NCBI RefSeq assembly: GCF_023715415.1
Contig: NZ_JAMBOB010000003.1
Coordinates: forward strand, 186,001 to 250,000
Length of the DNA: 64,000 nt
Direction of reading: 5' to 3'
DNA from: Neobacillus niacini
GTDB lineage: Bacteria; Bacillota; Bacilli; Bacillales; Cytobacillaceae
The notes beneath the pieces are model-generated. The model saw nothing but the letters and a program-made list of their open reading frames with translations. It searched no databases and had not been told where the DNA came from. The translations under genes and the position numbers were made by a program. How positions within the stretch are numbered: position 1 is the stretch's first letter; each line of letters starts with the position of its first letter. This document shows, piece after piece, positions 18,331 through 26,806 of this stretch.

Positions 18331-18369
18331 AAAAAAGGTGTAAAAGCTATGGCTTTACACCTTTTTTAG
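18331..18369. terminator. Bidirectional terminator
   Basis: Perfect 14-bp arms AAAAAAGGTGTAAA (18331-18344) and TTTACACCTTTTTT (18354-18367). A/T runs on both sides let it serve the DUF1292 gene and the convergent secreted-protein gene. Confidence 0.9.
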
Positions 18370-18380
18370 ATTAAACATTA

Positions 18381-18767
18381 TTATTCAGGCTCAGGATCAG
18401 TTACTGTTATAAAATTACCATTAATAAAAGCTGCTACTTTTAATACTCCTTCTGGATCAATAAAAGGAACGGTTATGCCAATAGGTTGACCAGGAAATAT
18501 TCTATATTCCACAACATCGATATCTTTTGCACCAGTATACTTATAGCCATCTTTTAATAATTCCAATTTTTTTGCTTTGAATTGATCACTACTTAATAAA
18601 TCTGCCACAAGCTTGTTCTTTTCTGCACCATAAAGGTGAAAAATACCATGCTCTTCACAACCGCAGTCGTGCCCGCCAGGTTTTGCTGCTTTAACTGAAT
18701 CATCAGGACCTACAATCATTAATAAAACAATTAAACTAGTACAAAGTAAGGTTAATATCTTCTTCAT
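18381..18767 (-). CDS. Small secreted protein of unknown function
   Basis: 128 aa with a clear Sec signal peptide (MKKILTLLCTSLIVLLMIVG, then DDSVKA-AK as a plausible cleavage site). The mature part starts with a Cys/His-rich turn (GGHDCGCEEHGIFHLYGAE), then a helical KNKLVADLLSS / KAKKLELLKDGY region and a beta-rich C-terminus with VTVPFIDPEG-like strands. I do not recognise the family. The Cys-x-Cys with flanking His could bind metal or form a disulfide. It is a single gene with AAAGGAGGAG upstream of the ATG, convergent with the DUF1292 gene. Confidence 0.65.
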   Translation of the reverse strand: MKKILTLLCTSLIVLLMIVGPDDSVKAAKPGGHDCGCEEHGIFHLYGAEKNKLVADLLSSDQFKAKKLELLKDGYKYTGAKDIDVVEYRIFPGQPIGITVPFIDPEGVLKVAAFINGNFITVTDPEPE

Positions 18768-18867
18768 TTATTCTCCTCCTTTTTATGGTCTACTTATATA
18801 TTCCTTTATAAATCGACAATTTCCTGCAAATATTTTGAATAATTTCCGACACTTTTAGAAAATCTTG

Positions 18868-20286
18868 TTAATCTTGCTTTATTTTTAGTTTTTTCATCCG
18901 ATATTGTAGGCTTTGACGACTTAATCCTAGTACACCTGCAGTTTTTGAAATGTTGTAATTATTATTTTTCCAGACATGTTCAATATAGGACTTTTCAAAG
19001 TATTCCATTTGATCCTTCAGTAAAGCTGTCGTATCTGTCCGTTCTTTCAAAAACATATCCACGGAGATAGAAGGAGTGTTCCTTTCTTTTACATGCAATT
19101 TGTTGCGATATTGAAAGGGGAGATGCGAGTATTCAATGATTTCTTCATCCTCCATAATAATATTCATCGCCGCTTCAATAATATGTTCAAGCTCTCGAAC
19201 ATTCCCGTGCCAATCATACTCCAAAAATGATTGTTTCACTTCATCTGATAAGCCCTTTACATTCATTTGAAAACGCTCATTGTATTTCTTAATAAAATGT
19301 TGGACGAGGGGTGGTATATCTTCTTTACGCTCTCTTAAAGGCGGAATGAAGACAGTAACAACTCCAAGACGATAATATAAGTCTTTACGCAAATGATTAT
19401 TGGTTATTGCATCAATTGGGTCCTCATTGGTATTTGCAATCACCCGAACATCAATCGGGGTGTCCTTAGTATCCCCAACCCGGCGTATGGTTTTTTCTTG
19501 AAGTGCACGAAGCAATTTAGCCTGAAGATTTAGATTAAGTGAATTAATCTCATCAAGTAACAATGTACCGCCATTTGCCTGTTCGAATAATCCTGGCTGG
19601 TCAATGGACCCAGTAAAGGCACCACGCTTTGTTCCGAATAGAAGACTTTCTATTAAATTATCAGGCAATGCTGCACAGTTTTGAGATATGAAGGGACCTG
19701 AAAACCGGTTACTCGCATTATGAATGCTTTGCGCAAAGAGCTCTTTCCCAGTTCCGGTTTCTCCCACAATTAAGACATAAGAAGAGGTTCGTGCAGCCCG
19801 CTTCGCACCTTCAATGACTTCCTTAATAGCTGTACTGTTTCCTGTAATACTATCAAAAGTGTATCTAGTGGTTCCTTTACGCGTGATATTTCCTTTTATT
19901 AATCGTTCCAGCTTTGTCACGTCATTGGCGATTTCAACCGCACCCACAAGTCGTTCGTTTTTATAAATAGGAATAGTATTGTTATTGGTTGTAATCTCTC
20001 GACCTTTATTATTGAAATAGGTTTGTTTTACATTCTTTGTTTCCTTACCTTCTTGCAGCGCAGTTACAAGTGTACTAGATTGATCTTCTTTAAACATAAA
20101 AACATCTAATAGATTTTTATCAATAACATCTTGTATTTCCATAGATTCGATTTGGGCCATTTTTTTATTATAGATAATCGTATTCCCTGTATCATCAACT
20201 GCATGGACCCCAACATCCACTTCATCCAAAATCCTTTTATACATCGAGTTAAGATACTGCAAATATTGAACTTTTGTATTTTCCAT
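18868..20286 (-). CDS. rocR: RocR-type sigma-54-dependent activator
   Basis: 472 aa. A PAS-like N-terminal sensory domain (MYKRILDEVDVGVHAVDD; about 1-130) is followed by an AAA+ sigma-54 interaction domain with Walker A GETGTGKE (175-182), the sigma-54 contact loop GAFTGS (222-227), GTLLLDEI and GNVREL, and a Fis-type helix-turn-helix at the C-terminus (ISKTAGVLGLSRQSLQYRMKKL). This is the order of RocR, the arginine/ornithine-responsive activator of roc operons. The ATG at 20286 (AAGGGG upstream) is preferred over a non-ATG start 99 bases earlier. It is divergent from rocA-rocD, and its binding sites lie between the two genes. Confidence 0.85.
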   Translation of the reverse strand: MENTKVQYLQYLNSMYKRILDEVDVGVHAVDDTGNTIIYNKKMAQIESMEIQDVIDKNLLDVFMFKEDQSSTLVTALQEGKETKNVKQTYFNNKGREITTNNNTIPIYKNERLVGAVEIANDVTKLERLIKGNITRKGTTRYTFDSITGNSTAIKEVIEGAKRAARTSSYVLIVGETGTGKELFAQSIHNASNRFSGPFISQNCAALPDNLIESLLFGTKRGAFTGSIDQPGLFEQANGGTLLLDEINSLNLNLQAKLLRALQEKTIRRVGDTKDTPIDVRVIANTNEDPIDAITNNHLRKDLYYRLGVVTVFIPPLRERKEDIPPLVQHFIKKYNERFQMNVKGLSDEVKQSFLEYDWHGNVRELEHIIEAAMNIIMEDEEIIEYSHLPFQYRNKLHVKERNTPSISVDMFLKERTDTTALLKDQMEYFEKSYIEHVWKNNNYNISKTAGVLGLSRQSLQYRMKKLKIKQD

Positions 20287-20340
20287 GAGAATATGCCCCT
20301 TATTGTTTATGTTCCTATTAAAACAAAAAACATAGAAAAG

Positions 20341-20357
20341 TGCAAAAATATTTTGCA
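20341..20357. promoter_or_regulatory. Upstream activating palindrome 1 for rocAD
   Basis: TGCAAAA-ata-TTTTGCA, perfect 7-bp arms with a 3-nt spacer. It has the same architecture as the second palindrome, whose centre is exactly 40 bp away (about four helical turns). Likely a RocR site. Confidence 0.7.
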
Positions 20358-20380
20358 TTAAGAAAAAAGAAATAATTTTG

Positions 20381-20397
20381 CGCAAAATTTTTTTGCG
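20381..20397. promoter_or_regulatory. Upstream activating palindrome 2 for rocAD
   Basis: CGCAAAA-ttt-TTTTGCG, perfect 7-bp arms with a 3-nt spacer. It is centred 50 bp upstream of the -24 GG of the rocA promoter and also overlaps a second palindrome, ATTTTGCGCAAAAT, at 20375-20388. Confidence 0.7.
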
Positions 20398-20437
20398 GTA
20401 ATTAATATAAATCCCTTATTAATAAGTATTTTATATT

Positions 20438-20453
20438 TGGCACGATACTTGCA
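20438..20453 (+). promoter_or_regulatory. Sigma-54 (-24/-12) promoter of rocAD
   Basis: TGGCAC-N5-TTGCA. GG at 20439-20440 and GC at 20451-20452 are 12 bp apart, as the sigma-54 consensus requires. It lies 38 bp before the rocA start. Confidence 0.9.
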
Positions 20454-20491
20454 TTATTATATTTTGAACAAACACCAAGGGGGAAAAATGA

Positions 20492-22036
20492 ATGAAACCG
20501 TATACGCATGAACCATTTACTAATTTTACAGATGAAACAAATAAACTAGCATTTCAACAAGCATTATCCTATGTTCAATCTCAGCTAGGAAATGAATATC
20601 CAGTTGTAATTGGCGGAGAATCTATTACGACTGATAAAAAAATTCAGTCAATAAATCCAGCAAATAAAGAAGAAGTCATCGGAAGTGTTTCTATGGCAGA
20701 CCAAGAACTTGCAGAAAAGGCAATGCAAACGGCATTAACTGCATTTGAATCTTGGAAAAAGTGGAAGCCTGAGCACCGTGCAAACATCCTATTCCGTGCC
20801 GCAGCTATGTTACGTCGCCGTAAACATGAATTTTCTGCTTATCTAGTAAAAGAAGCTGGAAAACCATGGAGGGAAGCGGATGCGGATACAGCTGAAGCAA
20901 TTGATTTTATCGAATATTACGGCCGCCAAATGCTTCGTTTTAAAGAAGGATATCCCGTTCAGAGCCGTGATGGGGAATTCAATCAATATCACTACATTCC
21001 ACTAGGTGTAGGGATAATTATTTCACCATTTAACTTCCCATTGGCAATCATGGCTGGAACAACGGTTGCAGCAATTGTCTCTGGAAACACGGTGCTTCTC
21101 AAGCCTGCAAACTCAACACCAATTGTAGCTGCAAAATTTGTAGAACTTATGCACGAAGCAGGACTGCCAAATGGAGTATTAAACTTTGTACCAGGCAGCG
21201 GAGCTCAAATTGGTGATTATCTAGTTGATCATCCAAAAACTCGTTTCGTATCCTTCACTGGTTCCCGGGAAGTAGGCTGCCGAATTAATGAACGAGCTGC
21301 AAAAGTTAACCCAGGGCAAATTTGGATCAAACGAGTTATCGCTGAAATGGGCGGTAAGGATACGGTTGTTGTCGATAATGATGCTGATTTAGATTTAGCT
21401 GCTGCAAGCATTGTTTACTCTGCTTTTGGATATTCAGGTCAAAAATGTTCAGCAGGCTCTCGTGCCGTTGTTCACCAAGATGTTTATGACGAAGTCCTTG
21501 AAAAAGCTGTTGCGTTAACAAAAACACTAACACTTGGTAACCCAGAAGATCTATCTAATTATATGGGTCCAGTGATTGATGAAAAATCATTTAAGAAAAT
21601 CATGAATTATATTGAAGTGGGTAAACGAGAAGGCAGACTCATGACTGGCGGAGAAGGCGATGATTCTAAAGGGTATTTTATTCAGCCAACTATTATTGCT
21701 GATCTAGATGAAAATGCTAGACTTATGCAAGAGGAGATTTTTGGACCAGTTGTTGGTTTCTCTAAAGCTCGTGATTTTGACCATATGATGAAAATCGCTA
21801 ACAACACAGACTATGGTCTAACTGGTGCCTTAATTTCTAATAACCGCGAGCATATTGAACGTGCACGTGAAGAATTCCATGTAGGAAATCTTTATTTTAA
21901 TCGTACATGTACAGGAGCTATTGTTGGTTACCAGCCATTTGGCGGATTCAACATGTCAGGAACCGATTCAAAAGCAGGCGGCCCTGATTATTTACTACTT
22001 CATATGCAAGCGAAAACAACATCAGAAACACTATAG
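20492..22036 (+). CDS. rocA: 1-Pyrroline-5-carboxylate dehydrogenase
   Basis: 514 aa, the ALDH-superfamily enzyme that oxidises glutamate-5-semialdehyde/P5C to glutamate in arginine, ornithine and proline breakdown. Length and sequence match Roc[18 protein letters not shown] at the start, [30 protein letters not shown], the general base in EMGGKD, the catalytic Cys in [12 protein letters not shown] and [10 protein letters not shown]. An AAGGGGG site precedes the ATG. It is the first gene behind the sigma-54 promoter, and rocD follows 11 bp later. This gene makes glutamate from P5C, whereas proBA at 7.6-10 kb does the reverse. Confidence 0.95.
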   Translation: MKPYTHEPFTNFTDETNKLAFQQALSYVQSQLGNEYPVVIGGESITTDKKIQSINPANKEEVIGSVSMADQELAEKAMQTALTAFESWKKWKPEHRANILFRAAAMLRRRKHEFSAYLVKEAGKPWREADADTAEAIDFIEYYGRQMLRFKEGYPVQSRDGEFNQYHYIPLGVGIIISPFNFPLAIMAGTTVAAIVSGNTVLLKPANSTPIVAAKFVELMHEAGLPNGVLNFVPGSGAQIGDYLVDHPKTRFVSFTGSREVGCRINERAAKVNPGQIWIKRVIAEMGGKDTVVVDNDADLDLAAASIVYSAFGYSGQKCSAGSRAVVHQDVYDEVLEKAVALTKTLTLGNPEDLSNYMGPVIDEKSFKKIMNYIEVGKREGRLMTGGEGDDSKGYFIQPTIIADLDENARLMQEEIFGPVVGFSKARDFDHMMKIANNTDYGLTGALISNNREHIERAREEFHVGNLYFNRTCTGAIVGYQPFGGFNMSGTDSKAGGPDYLLLHMQAKTTSETL

Positions 22037-22047
22037 GAGGACAAGAA

Positions 22048-23250
22048 ATGAATACTACAATAAATAAAACAACAGAAATTATTGAACAAACACAAAAATT
22101 TGGTGCTAATAACTATCATCCACTACCAATCGTAGTTTCTAAGGCAGAGGGAGTTTGGGTTGAAAGTCCGGAAGGAAACCGCTATATGGATATGCTAAGT
22201 GCCTATTCAGCGGTAAACCAAGGACACCGTCATCCAAAAATCATTCAAGCATTAAAAGACCAAGCGGATAAGGTAACATTAACGTCACGCGCATTCCATA
22301 ATGACCAGCTTGGTCCTTGGTATGAGAAGATTTGTAAATTAACGAACAAAGAAATGGCCCTTCCAATGAACACTGGTGCGGAAGCTGTTGAAACAGCGAT
22401 TAAAGCTGCACGCCGCTGGGGCTATGATGTAAAAGGAATAGCTGAGAATCAAGCTGAAATTATTGCTTGTACTGGTAACTTCCATGGACGGACAATGGGT
22501 GCTGTTTCATTATCTTCTGATCCTGAATATAAGCGCGGTTTTGGTCCGATGCTTCCAGGAATTAATCTAATTCCTTATGGAAATCTTGAAGCATTAAAAG
22601 AAGCTATCACACCTAATACGGCAGCATTCTTAATTGAACCGATTCAAGGTGAAGCAGGAATCATTTTACCTCCGGATGGATTCTTAAAAGCAGCGTCTGA
22701 CTTATGTAAAGAAAACAATGTATTATTTATTGCAGATGAAATCCAAGTTGGCTTAGCGCGTACAGGAAAAATGTTTGCAACAGAATGGGAAGAAGTTAAC
22801 CCTGACATGTTAATTTTAGGAAAAGCGCTTGGTGGCGGAGTATTCCCAATTTCATGTGTTGTTGCCAATTCCGATGTATTGGGAGTATTTAATCCAGGTT
22901 CACATGGTTCTACTTTTGGAGGAAATCCACTCGCTTGTGCCGTATCACTTGCAGCTTTAGAAGTGATTGAGGAAGAAAAACTTGCAGAACGTTCACTTGA
23001 ATTAGGTACGTATTTCCTAGAAAAATTAAAAACAATCGATAATCCTTTGATTAAAGAAATTAGAGGCAGAGGTTTATTTATAGGTGTAGAACTAACAGAA
23101 GAAGCAAGACCATTCTGTGAGCAATTAAAAGAAGAGGGCTTATTATGTAAAGAAACACATGATACCGTTATTCGCTTCGCACCTCCGCTAATCATTACGA
23201 AGAAAGAAATTGATTGGGCAGTTGAGAAAATCACAAAAGTTTTAGCTTAA
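22048..23250 (+). CDS. rocD: Ornithine aminotransferase
   Basis: 400 aa, class III PLP aminotransferase that converts ornithine plus 2-oxoglutarate to glutamate-5-semialdehyde, the substrate of RocA. Diagnostic stretches: [70 protein letters not shown] and the PLP Lys in [13 protein letters not shown], then [12 protein letters not shown]. The start is ATG with AGGAGG upstream. It is co-transcribed with rocA, and no rocF (arginase) or permease gene follows in this unit. Confidence 0.95.
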   Translation: MNTTINKTTEIIEQTQKFGANNYHPLPIVVSKAEGVWVESPEGNRYMDMLSAYSAVNQGHRHPKIIQALKDQADKVTLTSRAFHNDQLGPWYEKICKLTNKEMALPMNTGAEAVETAIKAARRWGYDVKGIAENQAEIIACTGNFHGRTMGAVSLSSDPEYKRGFGPMLPGINLIPYGNLEALKEAITPNTAAFLIEPIQGEAGIILPPDGFLKAASDLCKENNVLFIADEIQVGLARTGKMFATEWEEVNPDMLILGKALGGGVFPISCVVANSDVLGVFNPGSHGSTFGGNPLACAVSLAALEVIEEEKLAERSLELGTYFLEKLKTIDNPLIKEIRGRGLFIGVELTEEARPFCEQLKEEGLLCKETHDTVIRFAPPLIITKKEIDWAVEKITKVLA

Positions 23251-23303
23251 GAACTTTATTTCCATTTTCTAAACTAAGAGGTTTCAGGCATGTCTGTTAA
23301 GAT

Positions 23304-23531
23304 GTGATGAATGAAATGATTGAAATAGCGATTACCCTATACACAAGAGCGGAACAGGAGATTTCTGGAATTCCAAATATCGGACAGCTGACACCTGGAT
23401 ATCAAGCTGACTTTATCGTTCTAGATCAAGATATTCTTGAAATTAATCCAGAAAAGATTGATGAAATATCAGTGCTAGAAACCTACATTGGTGGTGAATT
23501 AGTCTATCAGCATGAGGGAGTATTAAATTAA
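23304..23531 (+). pseudogene. Amidohydrolase (YtcJ-like) C-terminal fragment
   Basis: Only 75 codons, matching the extreme C-terminus of YtcJ-type amidohydrolases (normally ~530 aa): YTRAEQEISG, then GQLTPGYQADFIVLDQDILEINPEKI and VLETYIGGELVYQ. The catalytic barrel and all metal-binding His residues are absent. There is no good ribosome binding site before the GTG/ATG at 23304-23309, and the sequence upstream does not continue the frame. This is best read as the decayed end of a lost gene rather than a functional small protein. Confidence 0.75.
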
Positions 23532-23532
23532 T

Positions 23533-23587
23533 AATGTCGTGTAAAAAGCCTTGCAGGAATCAACCTGCAAGGCTTTTACACGACATT
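23533..23587. terminator. Large bidirectional terminator hairpin
   Basis: 24-bp arms (one bulged A), with core GCCTTGCAGG / CCTGCAAGGC and A/T-rich flanks on both sides. It separates the rocAD tail from the convergent aldehyde dehydrogenase gene and includes the first bases of that gene's stop codon. Confidence 0.85.
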
Positions 23588-24953
23588 ATTTAATAAAGCG
23601 TTTGATTTGTTTTAGTGCGTCTTTACGATTTGGATATCGAAATGGTAAATCAAAGGTAGTGGTTTGTTTTAAGATACTCTTTTGGTGGGAGAATACATCG
23701 AAGCTGCCTCTGCCATGGTAGGCGCCAATTCCACTTTCACCGACACCGCCAAAAGGAAGGTATGGAGAACTAAGATGCATGACGGTATCGTTTATACAGC
23801 CGCCACCAAATGAAATAGAATCTAAAATAGTTCCTTGGAACTCTTTGCTTTCAGAGAAAATATAAAGAGCTAATGGTTTAGGATGTTGATTAATACTATG
23901 AATCAACGTTGCTTCATTATCGAACTCAAGGATAGGGAGGACAGGTCCAAAGATTTCCTCTTGCATAACCGGATCATCCCAGGTGACACCACCAAGGATT
24001 GTTGGCTCAATTGTAAGGGTATCAATCGAGTAATTGCCGCCATGGAGAATTTCTCCGTTCGAAAGGAAGCTAGTTACTCTTTTAAAATGATGTTCACTGA
24101 CAATTCTAGTAAATTCCCCATTTTTAACAATATCTTCATATAGCTCATTAATACTTTGTTTAAAGGTTTTAATAAATTCATCCTTACTATCTTTGTGGAC
24201 ATATAAATAATCAGGTGCAACACACGTTTGACCAGCGTTGATAAATTTGCCCCAGGCTATTCGTTTTGCTGCTAATTTAAGATTCGCATCATGATGAACG
24301 ATACACGGACTTTTTCCTCCTAGTTCAAGCGTAACAGGAGTTAAGTGTTTTGCTGCGGCTTCCATAATGACTCTTCCGACAGAAACACTTCCAGTAAAGA
24401 AGATATAATCGAATTTTTCTTTTAATAATGTCTGAGTAGTTTCTGCGTCACCTTGGATGACTGCAACATACTCTTCAGGAAAAGTTTTATTGATAAGTTC
24501 AGCCAAAAGCTTTGACGTTTCTGGTGTTAGTTCGGATGGTTTTAGGACAGCACAATTCCCAGCTGCAATCGCACCAATAAGTGGAGCTATGGATAATTGT
24601 AAAGGATAATTCCAAGGAGATATTATCAATGCCACTCCATAAGGTTCAGAATATATATAGCCCTTAGATCCCATTTGAGTTAGGGCTGTTTTTACTCTTT
24701 TAGGCTGAGTCCATTCTTTAATATGTTTGAGGGTAAAGCGAATTTCCTCGAGCAAAATACCCATTTCGCTAATATAAGAGTCAAAGTCACTCTTATTCAA
24801 ATCCTTTTTAAGTGCTGCCATTATTTGCGTTTCATGAGAGCGAATCATGTTGCCTAAGGATGTTAATGCATCCATTCTGAATGAAACATCTTTTGTTTTT
24901 CCAGATTGAAAGAAATCCCGCTGTGCTTTCAATAAATGACCAAAACCTTCCAT
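23586..24953 (-). CDS. Class 3 aldehyde dehydrogenase (YwdH/AldX-like)
   Basis: 455 aa, the shorter class 3 ALDH form that oxidises fatty or aromatic aldehydes. Visible: ISPWNYPLQLSIAPLIGAIAAGNCAVLKPSE, FTGSVSVG, the general base in TLELGGKSPC, the catalytic Cys in NAGQTCVAPDY, EEIFGPVLP, and the C-terminal PFGGVGESGIGAYHG / FSHQKSI. A C-terminal basic stretch (RYPNRKDALKQIKRFIK) resembles that of membrane-associated class 3 enzymes. The ATG at 24953 has AAGGAGG 7 nt upstream, better than the GTG six bases earlier. Monocistronic. Confidence 0.9.
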   Translation of the reverse strand: MEGFGHLLKAQRDFFQSGKTKDVSFRMDALTSLGNMIRSHETQIMAALKKDLNKSDFDSYISEMGILLEEIRFTLKHIKEWTQPKRVKTALTQMGSKGYIYSEPYGVALIISPWNYPLQLSIAPLIGAIAAGNCAVLKPSELTPETSKLLAELINKTFPEEYVAVIQGDAETTQTLLKEKFDYIFFTGSVSVGRVIMEAAAKHLTPVTLELGGKSPCIVHHDANLKLAAKRIAWGKFINAGQTCVAPDYLYVHKDSKDEFIKTFKQSINELYEDIVKNGEFTRIVSEHHFKRVTSFLSNGEILHGGNYSIDTLTIEPTILGGVTWDDPVMQEEIFGPVLPILEFDNEATLIHSINQHPKPLALYIFSESKEFQGTILDSISFGGGCINDTVMHLSSPYLPFGGVGESGIGAYHGRGSFDVFSHQKSILKQTTTFDLPFRYPNRKDALKQIKRFIK

Positions 24954-25093
24954 ACTCACACCTCCTTAGATAATGATATTCTATCATATCTTTTTTTTAT
25001 AACCAGATTTGAATGAAGCTAAATGGAATATTTTTGTATGAATAGAAATTTACGGAGAATACTATGACTAAATAACAGTGAAGGAGATAGCCA

Positions 25094-25342
25094 ATGTCTA
25101 TTGAAACAGGAATGAAATATCATATATCTCAAAATATTAAGGGGAATTTTAATTCTGCAGAATCGTTGACAGTCACCACTAACAATGGGATTACCGTTCA
25201 GTTTACATTAGAAGATGGAAAAGGTTATGGGTCAATGCCACTTGAGCATTTAAACTATTTATTAAAGCGATCCAACCTAACCCCAATTACTTCGAATAAA
25301 AGAGTATTATTAAATTCAGAAAATGAAGAAAAAATAGGTTAA
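25094..25342 (+). CDS. Hypothetical protein
   Basis: 82 aa with a strong AAGGAG site before the ATG, no signal peptide or membrane segment. I do not recognise it. The middle (ESLTVTTNNGITVQFTLEDGKGYGSMPLEHLNYLLKRS) suggests a small beta-rich domain followed by a helix. It stands alone, just upstream of a 52-bp tandem repeat. Confidence 0.55.
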   Translation: MSIETGMKYHISQNIKGNFNSAESLTVTTNNGITVQFTLEDGKGYGSMPLEHLNYLLKRSNLTPITSNKRVLLNSENEEKIG

Positions 25343-25376
25343 GCGAGTAAACCCTCCATGTGCCATGGGGGGAGTT

Positions 25377-25542
25377 TGGAGTGACCAATGAGCATGTAGA
25401 AAAAGCATTTGGGTCAATGCAGGCAGGCTGGAGTGACCAATGAGCATGTAGAAAAAGCATTTGGGTCAATGCAGGCAGGCTGGAGTGACCAATGAGCATC
25501 TAGAAAAAGCATTTGGGTCAATGCAGATAGGCTGGAGTGACC
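25377..25542 (+). repeat. 52-bp tandem direct repeat, 3.2 copies
   Basis: Copies lie at 25377-25428, 25429-25480 and 25481-25532, with a 10-bp start of a fourth (25533-25542). Copies 1 and 2 are identical; copy 3 differs at three positions (CATC for CATG, GATAGG for GGCAGG). Each unit begins TGGAGTGACC and contains a small hairpin, GCATT-tgggtc-AATGC. There are no spacers, so this is not a CRISPR array. No good gene spans it on either strand. Confidence 0.9.
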
Positions 25543-25576
25543 TAAATTGAAAATGAACGCATTTTCAGTCACTCCA
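25533..25576. repeat. Compound inverted repeat ending the tandem array
   Basis: TGGAGTGAC (25533-25541) pairs with GTCACTCCA (25568-25576). Inside it, TGAAAATG pairs with CATTTTCA around a 4-nt loop. The outer arm is the first 9 bases of the 52-bp unit, so the array ends in a mirrored copy of its own edge. There is no T run on either side, so this is probably not a terminator. Confidence 0.7.
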
Positions 25577-25596
25577 GCAAATTCACATCAAAAATT

Positions 25597-26196
25597 TTAC
25601 CCTTTAACTACCATTAACATTTTTAATAAGTAGGAAGCATAGGCTTCTGAGATTTCTTCTGCGCTTTGAGGGCCATTTTGGTCATACCATTCTTGAATCC
25701 AGTTGAGAGCACCCAAGATTATTAATCGTACCATCTTTACATCCACAGGACAAAATACCTGTTTATCTATACCTTCATGAATAATTCTATCAAAATAGTG
25801 TGAATATCTTTTCCTCAGCTCGAGAACCTCTTGTAGCTGCTTTTCTGAAAAACTATGATTAGGCTTTGATAGAGCCATGAACATTGATTTTTCACTAGTA
25901 GCTAGTAGGATATGTTCTTTAATTGCGCTTCTCAGCTTTTCGACTGGAGTCAGATTACTATCGATAACCTCCTCAATTCCATCCAGACAAATCTCCATTA
26001 TCATTAAATGACACTGATACAGAAGGTCATCCTTATTTTTAAAATAATAATACATCGATCCTTTTGTCATCAGAAGTTTGGCAGCAATTTCTTCCATCGT
26101 CGTTCCTTGGTATCCTTTTTCAACAAGAACCGCCGCAGCAGAGCGAAGGATTTCCTGCTTTTTTTTTGCCATTTTCTGAGCTCTAAAAGAAGACAT
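25597..26196 (-). CDS. TetR family transcriptional regulator
   Basis: 199 aa. The N-terminal TetR helix-turn-helix is clear (KKKQEILRSAAAVLVEKGYQGTTMEEIA, then GSMYYYFKNKDDLLYQC). The C-terminal ligand domain (EKSMFMALSKPNHSF, RYSHYFDRIIHEGI, ALNWIQEWYDQNGPQSAEEIS) resembles the KstR2/FadR-TetR type that often binds acyl-CoAs. Divergent from the CoA-ester catabolic genes at 26.4 kb, so it probably represses them and is relieved by an acyl-CoA; this is inference from position and family. AGGAGGT lies before the ATG. Confidence 0.85.
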   Translation of the reverse strand: MSSFRAQKMAKKKQEILRSAAAVLVEKGYQGTTMEEIAAKLLMTKGSMYYYFKNKDDLLYQCHLMIMEICLDGIEEVIDSNLTPVEKLRSAIKEHILLATSEKSMFMALSKPNHSFSEKQLQEVLELRKRYSHYFDRIIHEGIDKQVFCPVDVKMVRLIILGALNWIQEWYDQNGPQSAEEISEAYASYLLKMLMVVKG

Positions 26197-26336
26197 GATT
26201 TAACCTCCTAACTTATCAAACTTGTAATCTGTATATATTTTCAACGATTCCATATTTTTTACCCTTTGTTTAAAATATAGGTCAGCAAACCTGAAAAATC
26301 AACGAAATTTAAACACAAGTTCAAAAAATAAATCAA

Positions 26337-26365
26337 TTGTAAAATTTTAAGAAAATTGTTATTAT
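26337..26365 (+). promoter_or_regulatory. Sigma-A-type promoter of the 26.4-29.7 kb unit
   Basis: TTGTAA (26337-26342), 17 bp, TATTAT (26360-26365), in the intergenic region divergent to the TetR gene. Confidence 0.5.
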
Positions 26366-26377
26366 TTAAAATAAAGA

Positions 26378-26391
26378 TGTAAGCGGTGCCA
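26378..26391 (+). promoter_or_regulatory. Candidate cre (CcpA) site
   Basis: TGTAAGCGGTGCCA fits the cre pattern TGNAANCGNNNNCA at every fixed position. It lies 12 bp after the -10 element, where CcpA binding would block transcription when glucose is present. Confidence 0.55.
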
Positions 26392-26425
26392 CTTAAAGTA
26401 CTTTTATATTTAAGGAGATGATAGT

Positions 26426-26785
26426 TTGTTGCCTCTAGAAGGTATACGAGTACTAGACCTCACAAGGCTTCTTCCTGGACCCTATTGCTCTTTATTACTT
26501 GCAGATTACGGAGCAGATGTAATCAAGGTGGAAGACCCTAAAAGCGGTGACTATGCCCGTTGGTACGAAGCCTGTATCTCCCCAGTACTAACTCCAGAAG
26601 AACTCACAGATCATCCACAAATTATACATCGTCAAATGATTGAAGATATCACACATCCAGAAGTGGGAGTAATCAAACAAATAGGAAATCCTATTAAACT
26701 TTCAAATTCAACTGTTCGCACAAGAATGCATGCACCGGGTCTTGGGGAACATACAAAGGAGATTTTGAAGGAACTAGGTTATTAG
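26426..26785 (+). pseudogene. CaiB/BaiF (AMACR-type) CoA-transferase with central deletion
   Basis: A 119-codon open frame made of two separated pieces of one family. Residues 1-~47 are the true N-terminus ([33 protein letters not shown]). From about residue 49 the sequence is the C-terminus of alpha-methylacyl-CoA racemase-type enzymes ([13 protein letters not shown], then [19 protein letters not shown]). Family members have 360-400 aa, so about 250 central residues, including the catalytic region, are missing in frame. The TTG start with AAGGAG is intact, so it is probably still translated, but it should be inactive. It is the first gene of its unit. Confidence 0.8.
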
Positions 26786-26806
26786 AATGAGAAAGGGGAT
26801 AGGTAT

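Noticed and set aside
25377-25542. CRISPR array
   Set aside because: The 52-bp units are directly adjacent with no variable spacers, and no cas genes are nearby; the Cas4-like domain at 10.9 kb is part of a helicase.
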